Shown one piece after another: positions 11,958 through 20,439 of a stretch of DNA of 64,000 nucleotides. Below the pieces are notes generated by a model. That model was not told the origin of the DNA. It saw only the letters and a list, made by a program, of their open reading frames with translations, and made no database searches. Positions within the stretch are counted from its first letter, which is position 1; every line of letters starts with the position of its first letter. The DNA lies in contig NZ_CADIKH010000010.1 in assembly GCF_902859855.1 (NCBI RefSeq), positions 158,007 to 222,006 on the forward strand, read 5' to 3'. The position numbers and the translations under genes are program-made. Source of the DNA: Paraburkholderia humisilvae. GTDB taxonomy: Bacteria; Pseudomonadota; Gammaproteobacteria; Burkholderiales; Burkholderiaceae.

Positions 11958-12890
11958 GTGCCGTCAACCGTGAACTCCGTCCCGCTCCCTGCCGCCGCAG
12001 ATCCGGCCGGCCCGCCGTTCGGCATCCAGTCGATCTGCAACACGCTGGCCACGTCCGACGCGACGCTCGACCGTTTTGCATGGTTAGGCGACCAGCTCGC
12101 CGTGGCGGAGTGGACCCGCATCACCGAGGTCGCGGAGACGGTCTACGAGCAGCCCGGCCACCATACGCTGTCGTGCTATCTGGACGGCGGCCATCGCACC
12201 GAGCGGCAAAGACTGCCGGGGCGGTACGGCGCGCCAAGCCGGCTGTGCGCGCTGCCTGGCGAACATGAATCGCGCTGGTGGGTGCGCGGCCATATGCATT
12301 TCGTGCACCTGTACTTCCTGCCCGAGCATTTCACGCAGCGCGCGATTCGCGAACTGGACCGCGAGCCGCGCGAACTGACGCTCGCCGACCGCACGTACTT
12401 CGAAGATCCGCACATCGCGCGCCTATGCCAGTCGCTGCTGAACGGCCGGTGGGACGATGCCGACGGCCAATTGCGCGCGAACGAAATCGCCCATGAGGTG
12501 TTGTCGCTGCTGCTGCGCTCGCAGAGTGTGAGCCGCACGGACGCGGTGCTCAAAGGCGGCCTTGCTGTTGCAACGCGCCGGCGGCTGCGCGACTACATCG
12601 ACACGCACCTCACGCAAGCGCTGACGCTCGGCGAACTGGCCGGTGTCGCGAACCTCTCCGAATATCACCTTTCCCGAATGTTCAGGGTATCGTTCGGACT
12701 GCCACCGCACGCGTGGGTCGCGCAGCAGCGCGTCGAACGCGCGCGCGAGTTGCTGCGCAGCACCGGGCTACCGCTTGCCGATGTCGCCGCGCAATGCGGG
12801 TACGCGAATGCGAGCCACTTCAGCCATCGCTTTCGCGAAGCTGTCGGCGTCGCGCCGATCATCTACCGCACCGTGCTGGGCGCCGGCTAG
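11958..12890 (+). CDS. AraC-family transcriptional regulator
   Basis: About 310 residues from GTG at 11958 (GTG at 11970 is also possible). A longer frame from 11712 would run through the operator repeats and is rejected. The N-terminal half is a cupin-like sensing domain (HTLSCYLDGGHRTERQ, then HMHFVHLYFLP). The C-terminal 100 residues are a double helix-turn-helix AraC domain: TLGELAGVANLSEYHLSRMFR, then PLADVAAQCGYANASHFSHRF. It should act as a ligand-responsive activator or repressor of the divergent DMT exporter, and possibly of the aminotransferase 68 bp downstream on the same strand. The effector is unknown. Confidence 0.85.
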   Translation: MPSTVNSVPLPAAADPAGPPFGIQSICNTLATSDATLDRFAWLGDQLAVAEWTRITEVAETVYEQPGHHTLSCYLDGGHRTERQRLPGRYGAPSRLCALPGEHESRWWVRGHMHFVHLYFLPEHFTQRAIRELDREPRELTLADRTYFEDPHIARLCQSLLNGRWDDADGQLRANEIAHEVLSLLLRSQSVSRTDAVLKGGLAVATRRRLRDYIDTHLTQALTLGELAGVANLSEYHLSRMFRVSFGLPPHAWVAQQRVERARELLRSTGLPLADVAAQCGYANASHFSHRFREAVGVAPIIYRTVLGAG

Positions 12891-12958
12891 CCCCCCGCGC
12901 GGCGCGGCCGCGCAAACCGGCTGACACGCGGTGAAAACCTTCAACACAAGGACAATCC

Positions 12959-14086
12959 ATGAAGATCCGCGAATTCGGTGTCGAACGTTGGATGGATCTG
13001 TATGAGCACCGCTGCGAGCTGAATCTGGCGGAAACGTGCGTCGCGTCGCTGACGGTCGGCGAACTGCTGCGAATCGCGGGCAAAGAGGACGCACTGCTCG
13101 CGGAAATCCTGCCGATGAGGTTGACCTATGGCGCCATCGACGGTACTGAGCGGCTGCGCGCGAACATCGCGTCGCTATACGAAAAACAGCGAGTGCCGAA
13201 TGTGCTGATCACGCACGGCGCCATCAGCGCGAATGCGCTGGTCTACGAAACGCTCGTCGAACCGGGCGATCACGTGATTTCGGTGCTGCCGACCTATCAG
13301 CAGCACTACTCGATTCCGGAGAGCTACGGTGCGCAGGTCGGCATTCTGCGACTGCGCGAGGAAAACGGCTTCCTGCCCGACCTCGACGAGCTTAGGCGCA
13401 TGGTGACGGACAGAACGCGCGTGATCGCGATCAACAATCCGAACAATCCGACCGGCTCGCTGATGGATCAGCCGTTCCTCGAGCAACTCGTGGACATCGC
13501 GCGTTCATGCGGTGCGTATGTGCTCTGTGACGAGGTCTATCGCGGCACCGATCAGCACGGCAACGGCTTTACGGCTTCAATCACGGACCTGTACGAGAAA
13601 GGGATCAGCACCGGCAGTATGTCGAAGACGTGGTCGCTCGCCGGGCTGCGCGTCGGCTGGATCGCGGCGGACGTCGACCTGATCGCTCGTGTGCGCACGC
13701 ATCGCGACTACAACACGATCAGCGTCGGCATGCTGAACGATCTGCTCGCGTCGATCGCGCTCGAGCATCGCGGCGCGCTGCTCGAACGCAATCACAGCAT
13801 ACTGCGCACTCACCTCGCGCTGCTCGACAAATGGGTGGCAGCGGAGCCTGCGCTGTCCTATGTGAAGCCGAAGTCGGGCACGACCGCACTGGTGCGTGTC
13901 GATGTCGATATGACGTCGCGCGATTTCTGCGTCGCTCTGGTCGAAAAGACCGGCGTGATGTTCACGCCGGGCAGCGCGCTCGATATGGAAGGCTATGTGC
14001 GCATCGGCTATACGAACAGCCGCGATGTGCTGGAAGCGGGGCTCGCGAGGGTATCCGGTTTCCTGAATGGCGTTGCACGCCGTTAG
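12959..14086 (+). CDS. PLP-dependent aminotransferase, class I/II
   Basis: 375 residues, fold-type I. Motifs include NNPNNPTGS (Asn binding the PLP ring), LCDEVYRGTD (Asp paired with the pyridine nitrogen) and SMSKTWSLAGLRVGW, where Lys223 is the Schiff-base lysine. A C-terminal stretch ends in VRIGYTNS. An AAGGA ribosome-binding site precedes the ATG. It follows the AraC regulator in the same direction, and the cluster also has a DMT exporter, so it may modify an amino acid or amine that is exported or sensed. The exact substrate cannot be read from the sequence; annotated relatives include aspartate-type aminotransferases and capreomycidine-synthase-like enzymes. Confidence 0.8.
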   Translation: MKIREFGVERWMDLYEHRCELNLAETCVASLTVGELLRIAGKEDALLAEILPMRLTYGAIDGTERLRANIASLYEKQRVPNVLITHGAISANALVYETLVEPGDHVISVLPTYQQHYSIPESYGAQVGILRLREENGFLPDLDELRRMVTDRTRVIAINNPNNPTGSLMDQPFLEQLVDIARSCGAYVLCDEVYRGTDQHGNGFTASITDLYEKGISTGSMSKTWSLAGLRVGWIAADVDLIARVRTHRDYNTISVGMLNDLLASIALEHRGALLERNHSILRTHLALLDKWVAAEPALSYVKPKSGTTALVRVDVDMTSRDFCVALVEKTGVMFTPGSALDMEGYVRIGYTNSRDVLEAGLARVSGFLNGVARR

Positions 14087-14129
14087 TCGACGCTGTTAAT
14101 CGACGCTGTTGGTCGACGCTGTTGGTCGA
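14087..14129. repeat. 13-bp tandem repeat, about 3.3 copies
   Basis: The unit TCGACGCTGTTRR starts immediately after the aminotransferase stop codon and repeats three times, with a partial fourth. The function is unknown; it sits between convergent genes. Confidence 0.8.
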
Positions 14130-14189
14130 GTCACCCGGCCGCGTCGATATTCGGCCTGGCGGCATACCTGCCGACCAGGCCAGCCACCC

Positions 14190-15524
14190 TCACCGTGTCG
14201 TCTGATCTTTCTTGCGCAGCGCTTCGGGCAAACCGAACATCATGATCGCCGCGCACACGAGGCTCATACAGCCGATCACATACAGCGCCGGCGTCGTGCT
14301 ACCCGTCACGTCGCGAATGCGGCCGACCATCACCGGGCTCACGATGCCACCGAGCTGCCCAAGCGTATTGATCAGCGCGAGACCGCCGGCGGCGCCCGCG
14401 CCGGACACGAGCTTCGGCGGCAATGCCCAGAACGCCGGAATCGACGCCACCACGCCCGCGCCCATCACCGCGAGCGCGATAACCAGAAATACCGTCTGCT
14501 TGTCGAAAATACCTGCGGCGAAGAAGCCGACGGTCGCCATCAACAGTAAGCCAGCGACGAACTTCCGGCGCTCGCCGGTCGCATCGGACAGGCGACCCAC
14601 CACCACCATGCACACCGCACCGCAAATATAGGGAATCGCGGTCAAAAGCCCGATGATCGTCGGGTTTTCCGTGCCCGCGCTGCGAATCAGCTGCGGTGCC
14701 CAGAAGTTGAGTCCATACGACGCGACCTGAATCAGAAAGTAAACCAACCCGAGCGTCAGGAAACCTGGCGTGCGGATCGCTTCACCGAATGACTGGCCGT
14801 GATGCTTCTGCTGCGTTTGCCCGTCGATCTGGCTCGACAGATAGTGCTTTTCCTGCGGCGTCAGCCAGCCGGCGTCCTCGACGCGGTCCTTCAGCACCTT
14901 CAGCACGAGCAGGCCAAGCACGATGCAGGGCAGGCCGCCGAGCAGGAACAGCCAATGCCAGCCGCGCATGCCGAGCACGCCATCCATGTTGCCGAGCACG
15001 AGGCCCGATAGCGGTGCGCCGATCAATCCGGAAAACGCGGACGCGAGAAACAGCAGCGACGTGATGCGGCCGCGGAAACTCGCCGGGAACCACAGCGTCA
15101 GGTAATACAGCACGCCGGGCGCAAAACCCGCTTCCATCGCACCAATCACAAACCGCAGGCCGTAGAACTGCCATTCGGTATGCACGAACACCATCGCGGC
15201 GGTCGCTAAACCCCACGAGATCATGATGCGTGCAATCCAGCGCCGCGCACCGACCTTGAAGAGCAGCAGATTGCTTGGCACCTCGAAGATCACGTACCCA
15301 ACCACGAACAGGCTCGCGCCCAGACCGTAAGCCGTGTTCGAAAAGCCAAGATCGCTTTGCAGCTGGAACTTCGCGAAACTGATGTTGATCCGGTCGAAGA
15401 ACGCAAACAGATAACAGACCATGATCAGCGGCATCAGCCGCCATGCAACCTTGCGGATCAGCGCCGCCGCATCCTGGATGCTCGTTGCCGGTTTGTCTGC
15501 TGCGACTGCGCCTAGATCACTCAT
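14190..15524 (-). CDS. MFS transporter, anion:cation symporter (ACS) family
   Basis: 444 residues and twelve predicted membrane segments, the usual size of the TtuB/ExuT-like ACS family that imports organic acids and sugar acids by proton symport. The first cytoplasmic approach contains YLFAFFDRINISFAK, the ACS-type signature. It lies 120 bp downstream of the HMG-CoA-lyase-like gene on the same strand, separated by a 12-G tract. With the lyase and CoA-transferase it should import the acid that the two enzymes activate and cleave. Branched C5-C6 dicarboxylates are reasonable candidates by inference. Confidence 0.85.
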   Translation of the reverse strand: MSDLGAVAADKPATSIQDAAALIRKVAWRLMPLIMVCYLFAFFDRINISFAKFQLQSDLGFSNTAYGLGASLFVVGYVIFEVPSNLLLFKVGARRWIARIMISWGLATAAMVFVHTEWQFYGLRFVIGAMEAGFAPGVLYYLTLWFPASFRGRITSLLFLASAFSGLIGAPLSGLVLGNMDGVLGMRGWHWLFLLGGLPCIVLGLLVLKVLKDRVEDAGWLTPQEKHYLSSQIDGQTQQKHHGQSFGEAIRTPGFLTLGLVYFLIQVASYGLNFWAPQLIRSAGTENPTIIGLLTAIPYICGAVCMVVVGRLSDATGERRKFVAGLLLMATVGFFAAGIFDKQTVFLVIALAVMGAGVVASIPAFWALPPKLVSGAGAAGGLALINTLGQLGGIVSPVMVGRIRDVTGSTTPALYVIGCMSLVCAAIMMFGLPEALRKKDQTTR

Positions 15525-15600
15525 GTGTGTCTCCGTGCCGGATTCGGCGTGGTGCCTTCCGGTCGTGCGTGTTCTTCGTGAAGTTCTCGTTCAGATCGTC

Positions 15601-15612
15601 GGGGGGGGGGGG
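15601..15612. repeat. Homopolymeric tract of twelve G
   Basis: Twelve consecutive G on the plus strand lie in the gap between the lyase stop and the MFS start, about 77 bp upstream of the MFS start codon. Such tracts are prone to slippage and could alter promoter or leader spacing. They are also a common site of sequencing error. Confidence 0.85.
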
Positions 15613-15644
15613 TGGAACGGGCGTAACGGGATTGACGATCAGGC

Positions 15645-16586
15645 TTACATGCAGACAATGCCGGCCGGCACCGGATGCAGATCCTTATTGCGGCCGGCTT
15701 TCGCCACTTGCCCAGACATCTCGTGGCCGAGCAATGCGGGCAACGTACGCGATAGCGTGATCAGCTTGTCGAGATCGATGCCGTGCGGAATACCGACTTC
15801 CTCGCACAGGTTGACGAGGTCTTCGGTACAGATGTTTCCTGACGCGCCCGGCGCGAACGGACAGCCGCCGAGGCCACCCAGCGACGCATCGAAACGGCGC
15901 GCACCCACTTCATACGCGGCCATCACGTTGACGAGGCCAAGGCCGCGCGTGTTATGGAAATGCAGCGTCAGCGCGCCGGCGGGAATACGGCCCAGCACAC
16001 GCTTAACGATGCGCGCGACCTGGCGCGGATTGGCCATGCCGGTCGTGTCCGCGAGCGTGATGCCCTGAAAGCCCAGCTCGAGGTACTTGTCGACGATCGA
16101 CATCACGAGGTCTTCGTCGATCTTGCCCTCGAACGGACAGCCGAACGTAGTCGCGACCGTACCGTTCAGCGTGACTGACGCACCGCGCGTCAGCTCGACA
16201 ACCTCGCCGAACCCGGCTAGCGATTGATCGCGCGTCATCCGCATATTCGCGAGGTTGTGCGTCTGACTCGCGGACATCACCAGGTTCAGTTCGTCGGCGC
16301 GCGCCTCGAGCGCGCGCTCCGCGCCGCGCCGGTTCGGCACAAGCGCGACATAAATGACATCGGGATTGCGGCGGATCTGATGAAACACCGCTTCGCCGTC
16401 GCGCAACGCCGGAATCGCTTTCGGCGATACGAACGACCCCCCTTCAATACGCGAGAAGCCCGCGGTCGACAGCGCATCGATCAGCGCGACCTTGTCGGGC
16501 GTATCGACCCACGTCTTTTCAATTTGCAGGCCGTCACGCGGCGCGACTTCCTGCACGATCAGTTTGTCGTATTGAACGTCGCTCAT
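15645..16586 (-). CDS. Hydroxymethylglutaryl-CoA lyase family enzyme
   Basis: 313 residues, a DRE-TIM metallolyase of the HMGL family. It has QEVAPRDGLQ near the N-terminus (the DRE-type metal/acid motif), an HFHNTRG metal-binding segment, and LGGCPFAPGASGN with the catalytic Cys at about residue 242. HMG-CoA lyase cleaves 3-hydroxy-3-methylglutaryl-CoA to acetyl-CoA and acetoacetate; close relatives cleave citramalyl-CoA or similar thioesters. Its start overlaps the CoA-transferase stop by four bases (ATGA), so the two are translationally coupled. The transferase presumably makes its CoA-ester substrate from the free acid. Confidence 0.85.
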   Translation of the reverse strand: MSDVQYDKLIVQEVAPRDGLQIEKTWVDTPDKVALIDALSTAGFSRIEGGSFVSPKAIPALRDGEAVFHQIRRNPDVIYVALVPNRRGAERALEARADELNLVMSASQTHNLANMRMTRDQSLAGFGEVVELTRGASVTLNGTVATTFGCPFEGKIDEDLVMSIVDKYLELGFQGITLADTTGMANPRQVARIVKRVLGRIPAGALTLHFHNTRGLGLVNVMAAYEVGARRFDASLGGLGGCPFAPGASGNICTEDLVNLCEEVGIPHGIDLDKLITLSRTLPALLGHEMSGQVAKAGRNKDLHPVPAGIVCM

Positions 16587-17776
16587 TGCACTGCTCCTTC
16601 GCGGCGAAGCCGCTCGATGTCGTCAGCTGCGAATCCCAGTTCCGCGAGCACGCCGTCCGTGTGCTCGCCAAGCGTCGGCCCGCTCCAACGCACTTCACCC
16701 GGCGTATCGGACAGTTTCGGCACGATGCCCGGCATCTTCACCGATGCGCCTCCGGGAAGTTGCGCCCGCAACAACATGTCGCGCGCCAGGTAGTGCGGGT
16801 CATTGACGATGTCGGCAACCGAGTAAATGCGGCCCGACGGCACTTCGGCGCGCTCGAGCGCGGCCAGCACGTCTTCGGTCGAATGGTGCGACGTCCATTC
16901 GGTAATCGCGGCGTCGAGCATCGCGCTTTGCGCGGCGCGGCCGTCGTTGCGGGCAAGCGCCGGTTCGTCGGCGAGGTCGGGGCGGCCGATCACCTGCATC
17001 AGCCGCTTGAAGATCGGATCGCTGTTGCCGGCGATCACGACATACGCATTGTCTTCCGTGCGGTAGGTATTCGACGGCGCAATCCCGGGCAGCGCGCCGC
17101 CACTGCGTTCACGCACGTGCCCGAGCAGGTCGTACTCCGGCACAAGGCTTTCCATCAGGTTAAACACGCTCTCGACCAGCGATACGTCGACCACCTGGCC
17201 TTCGCCCTGACCGGTCTTCACGCGCAGCACCGACATCAGCGCGCCGATCACGCCATGCAGCGACGCGAGCGAATCGCCGAGGCTGACGCCCACGCGCGCC
17301 GGCGCGCCGTCCGGCTCACCGGTCGTGTAGCGGATGCCGCCCATCGACTCGCCAATCGCACCAAAGCCCGGCCGATCGCGATACGGCCCGGTCTGACCGT
17401 AGCCGGAAATGCGTACCATCGTGAGCTTCGGGTTGATCTTATGCAGCGTATCCCAGCCGAGACCCAGTTTCTCGAGCGCACCCGGGCGGAGATTTTCGAC
17501 GAGGATGTCGGCGTCGGCGACAAGCCGCTTGACGATGCCGGCGCCGTCGGCCGACTTCAGATTGACACAGATGGATTTTTTGTTACGCGACTGGAGGTAC
17601 CACCACAGCGACGTGCCCTCATGAAGCTTGCGCCATTTGCGAAGAGGGTCACCACCGTCGGGAGCTTCGATTTTGATGACTTCGGCGCCGAATTCCGCCA
17701 GAAGCCGCGCGGCGAACGGCGCGGCGATCAGGGTTCCGATTTCGACTACGCGGATACCCGTGAGAGGCCCACTCAT
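16583..17776 (-). CDS. CaiB/BaiF (class III) CoA-transferase
   Basis: 397 residues, the standard length. Family features include GIRVVEIGTLIAAPFAARLLAEFGAEVIKIE in outline, SRNKKSICVNLKS, the LVENLRPGALEKLGL stretch, and GVSLGDSLAS with the catalytic aspartate at about residue 168. These enzymes move CoA between carboxylic acids, often from succinyl-CoA. It is the first gene of a minus-strand operon with the HMGL-family lyase and, after a gap, the MFS transporter, and it is preceded by a LysR regulator in the same direction. A role in activating the imported acid is inferred; human SUGCT, of the same family, acts on glutarate, hydroxymethylglutarate and itaconate. Confidence 0.85.
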   Translation of the reverse strand: MSGPLTGIRVVEIGTLIAAPFAARLLAEFGAEVIKIEAPDGGDPLRKWRKLHEGTSLWWYLQSRNKKSICVNLKSADGAGIVKRLVADADILVENLRPGALEKLGLGWDTLHKINPKLTMVRISGYGQTGPYRDRPGFGAIGESMGGIRYTTGEPDGAPARVGVSLGDSLASLHGVIGALMSVLRVKTGQGEGQVVDVSLVESVFNLMESLVPEYDLLGHVRERSGGALPGIAPSNTYRTEDNAYVVIAGNSDPIFKRLMQVIGRPDLADEPALARNDGRAAQSAMLDAAITEWTSHHSTEDVLAALERAEVPSGRIYSVADIVNDPHYLARDMLLRAQLPGGASVKMPGIVPKLSDTPGEVRWSGPTLGEHTDGVLAELGFAADDIERLRREGAVQ

Positions 17777-17852
17777 GATGCTGTCTCCTGATACTTGAAA
17801 GCCATTGATGAACAGCTTAAAAGTCCCGTGGATACAGCGTCCAGCCGCTATT

Positions 17853-17891
17853 CACCAATGACCTTTCGCGAAACGCGAAGGGTCATTGGTG
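17853..17891. promoter_or_regulatory. 18-bp near-perfect inverted repeat upstream of the CoA-transferase operon
   Basis: Arms starting CACCAATGACC pair over 18 bp with a single G-T mismatch around a 3-nt AAA loop. The element fills the gap between the LysR stop codon and the CoA-transferase start. It lacks a T-run on either strand. It may be a terminator-like structure for lysR, an attenuator or an operator. Confidence 0.7.
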
Positions 17892-17896
17892 CTCCA

Positions 17897-18814
17897 TCAA
17901 ACCGCGCCCTCGACCGAGCGCAGATGGTCGAACAGCAGGCGGCCGACCGGCGAAAGCGCCCCTGCGTCACGTACCACGATGACCAGATTGCGTTCGGCCC
18001 ATTCGTCTTCCAGCTTGACGGCGATCAGGCCGAGCGGCTTGCCCATGATCTGAAAAACGTTCGCCGGCAACACGCCTACGCCCATATCGGCCTGCACCAT
18101 CCGGCACACCGCGTCGAAGCCCGGCACATGAATGCGCAAGCGCAGCGGCTTGCCCGCCTGGCGCGCCGCCATGTGCGTACGCGCGTTGATCGAGCTCGCC
18201 GAATGAAGACCGACATGGTCGCTATCCAGCGTTTCCGCAAACGTGACGCGCTCGCGGCCCGCGAGCGGATGGTCTTCGCGCATCACGACGACCAGCGAAT
18301 CGTGCCGATAGTGCGTCGCTTGCAGGCCACGCGTATCGGCCTCTCCTGAACAGATGCCGAGGTCCGCGAGACTGTCCGCGACGGCTTCGACGACACCGCC
18401 GCTCGGCCGCTCTTCGAGGTCGATCTTGATCTGCTCGTTGACCGACAGAAAGGCGCGCAAGTCTTCTGGCAGGAATTCGACGATTGCCGACAGATTCGCC
18501 ATCATGCGCACGTAACCGCGCACGCCGCTCGCATGGCCGGCGAGCTCGATGCCGATATTCTCGACGTCGCGCATCACACGCCGCGCGTGATGCAGCAGCG
18601 TTTCGCCAGCCGGCGTGAGCGTCATGCCACGCGCGGTGCGCTGAAACAATGTGGCGCCAACGGCCTGTTCAAGTTCGAGCAGGCGTTTGCTGGCGGCCGA
18701 GATCGCGATGGCTTCGCGTTCGGCAGCACGCGTCAGCGTGCCTTCCTCGTAGACAGCAATGAATAACTGAAGCGTCGTGAGGTCGAGGCGTCTCAGCAGG
18801 TTCTTTAAGACCAT
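17897..18814 (-). CDS. LysR-family transcriptional regulator
   Basis: 305 residues from the ATG at 18814; an in-frame ATG 30 codons upstream adds an unlikely N-terminus. The N-terminal winged helix reads LTTLQLFIAVYEEGTLTRAAE and ISAASKRLLELEQAVGATLFQR, followed by the linker helix and an effector-binding domain (LEERPSGGVVEAVADSLADLGICSG). Unusually for LysR genes, it points the same way as its likely target operon (CoA-transferase, lyase, MFS), 120 bp upstream of it, with a strong hairpin between. The effector is probably the imported acid or its CoA ester, by inference. Confidence 0.85.
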   Translation of the reverse strand: MVLKNLLRRLDLTTLQLFIAVYEEGTLTRAAEREAIAISAASKRLLELEQAVGATLFQRTARGMTLTPAGETLLHHARRVMRDVENIGIELAGHASGVRGYVRMMANLSAIVEFLPEDLRAFLSVNEQIKIDLEERPSGGVVEAVADSLADLGICSGEADTRGLQATHYRHDSLVVVMREDHPLAGRERVTFAETLDSDHVGLHSASSINARTHMAARQAGKPLRLRIHVPGFDAVCRMVQADMGVGVLPANVFQIMGKPLGLIAVKLEDEWAERNLVIVVRDAGALSPVGRLLFDHLRSVEGAV

Positions 18815-19039
18815 AGGTCGGGGTGCGCAAGAAGCGGCAAGTAAGAAGTAGGAGCCGGTCCGTATTTTGCCGCGATGCGGCTTAAGGTGCTGGCAAGCGT
18901 ACAAAACGTGTCGTCAATCACATTTTGCGCACCGCACAGTGCAGCCACCGCTACGGCGCTTCGGCCAACCGTCGTGCGGTTCGGCCTTCGTGCGCGGCCC
19001 TTGCAAACGCTTCAAGCATGCCTGCGTCCCCTTGTCGCG

Positions 19040-19195
19040 TCAGTCGAACGCGTACAGCGCAATCGGATCGCTTGCCGGGAAAGTGTCCATCAAGGCCTGA
19101 TCGACCAGCCAGTCTTGACGCTCGCCCGCCTTCTGTTGCTGGGCCGCGAACGATGCTTCGTCGAATTCGAAATCGGGTTTGATATCCTGTTTCAT
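19040..19195 (-). CDS. Small protein with FPASDP motif, 51 aa
   Basis: A short frame starts at the ATG at 19195 with a clear AGGAG about seven bases upstream. It reads MKQDIKPDFEFDEASFAA..., then DQALMDTFPASDPIA, ending LYAFD. The acidic sequence and the D-x-A-L-x-x-TFPASDP phrase resemble a motif recurring in small uncharacterised proteobacterial proteins; that family memory is not verified here. It is divergent from the GlxA-type regulator at 19364 with a 168-bp shared promoter region, so it is likely regulated together with it. No membrane segment or signal peptide is present. Function unknown. Confidence 0.65.
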   Translation of the reverse strand: MKQDIKPDFEFDEASFAAQQQKAGERQDWLVDQALMDTFPASDPIALYAFD

Positions 19196-19363
19196 GGTGC
19201 GCTCCTAAAAGAGGGAAGGGGTGGATGTCGCATGCAGTGATGTCGCTTACAGTATTGGCCGCACAACGCTTGCAGGACAATCCCGGCGCACCGCCCAACG
19301 CTGCCAGAGATACCGCGTCCTCTGCCAGTGCGCAGCAAACCGATCTTTCGAGGAGATGAATCG

Positions 19364-20329
19364 ATGCCGAGTGTCGCGATTGCGATCTTTCCGGGCGTAC
19401 AGGCACTCGACGTCGCCGGGCCCGTCGACGTGTTTGCGGAAGCGAACGGGTTTATCGACACCGCAGACCACTACCAGGTCATGCTGGTCGCCGCGGATGC
19501 GGGCGCGATGCGCGCATCGAATGGCATGTCGCTCAACGCCGATGCCACCTTCGATGCAACGCAGCGCGGCTTCGATCTCGCTTTGGTCGCCGGCGGTCCC
19601 GCGTTACCCGAGCGGGTGCCCGATGAACGGCTGCTTGAATGGCTGCGAGGCGTGTCGGAGCGCTGCGGCCGCTTTGGCTCGATCTGCACCGGCGCATTCG
19701 CACTTGGCCACGCGGGCCTGCTCGACGAACGCAACGTGACCACGCACTGGCAGCATGCCGCGCAACTCGCGGCGCAGTTCCCGCGCGCGCACGTCGACTT
19801 CGACCGCATCTACCTGCGCGACGAACGTCTCGTGACGTCGGCGGGCGTGACAGCGGGGATTGATCTGTCGCTCGCCCTCGTCGCCGAAGACCACGGGCCG
19901 CACGTCGCGCTTGCGGTAGCAAAGCGGCTCGTCGTGTTCTCGCAGCGCCAGGGAGGACAGTCGCAGTTCAGTCCGTATCTGACCGCGCCAGCCGACGAAA
20001 CTTCCCCGGTCGCGAAAGTGCAGGCGCATGTGATGGCGCACATCAGCGGAAACTTCACCGTGAAGCAGCTCGCTGACGTCGCCGGTATGAGCGCGCGCAA
20101 CTTCGCGCGCGTGTTCGTTCAGGAGACCGACGTCACACCGCATGAGTTTATCGAGCGCGCGCGGATGGATGCCGCGCGCAAGCTGCTCGAAAGCACCCGT
20201 CTTGCGCTGAAGACCATCGCCTACGATTGCGGGTTCGGCACCGCCGACCGGATGCGGATCGTCTTCACGAAACGCATCGGCGCAACGCCGAAGCAGTATC
20301 GCGAACGCTTCCAGAATGTGAGCGGGTAG
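19364..20329 (+). CDS. GlxA-family (DJ-1/PfpI plus AraC) transcriptional regulator
   Basis: 321 residues from the ATG at 19364, preceded by GAGGAG. An N-terminal DJ-1/PfpI domain (AIFPGVQALDVAGPVDVF; nucleophile-elbow-like GSICTGAFALGHAGLL) spans about 185 residues. A C-terminal AraC DNA-binding domain follows (TVKQLADVAGMSARNFARVF, then ALKTIAYDCGFGTADRMRIVF). GlxA-type regulators respond to amines, amino acids or other metabolites and usually control an adjacent gene. Here the candidates are the divergent 51-residue protein and the SDR gene 110 bp downstream. Confidence 0.85.
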   Translation: MPSVAIAIFPGVQALDVAGPVDVFAEANGFIDTADHYQVMLVAADAGAMRASNGMSLNADATFDATQRGFDLALVAGGPALPERVPDERLLEWLRGVSERCGRFGSICTGAFALGHAGLLDERNVTTHWQHAAQLAAQFPRAHVDFDRIYLRDERLVTSAGVTAGIDLSLALVAEDHGPHVALAVAKRLVVFSQRQGGQSQFSPYLTAPADETSPVAKVQAHVMAHISGNFTVKQLADVAGMSARNFARVFVQETDVTPHEFIERARMDAARKLLESTRLALKTIAYDCGFGTADRMRIVFTKRIGATPKQYRERFQNVSG

Positions 20330-20439
20330 GACGCACTGCGCGGGGTATCGCGATGGATGCGCCGCGCGGCGCTGCAATCCTCAATTTCGCGTGAGAAAAT
20401 AATGCGGAATAACGGCCACCTTTCACGGGAATAACGATC

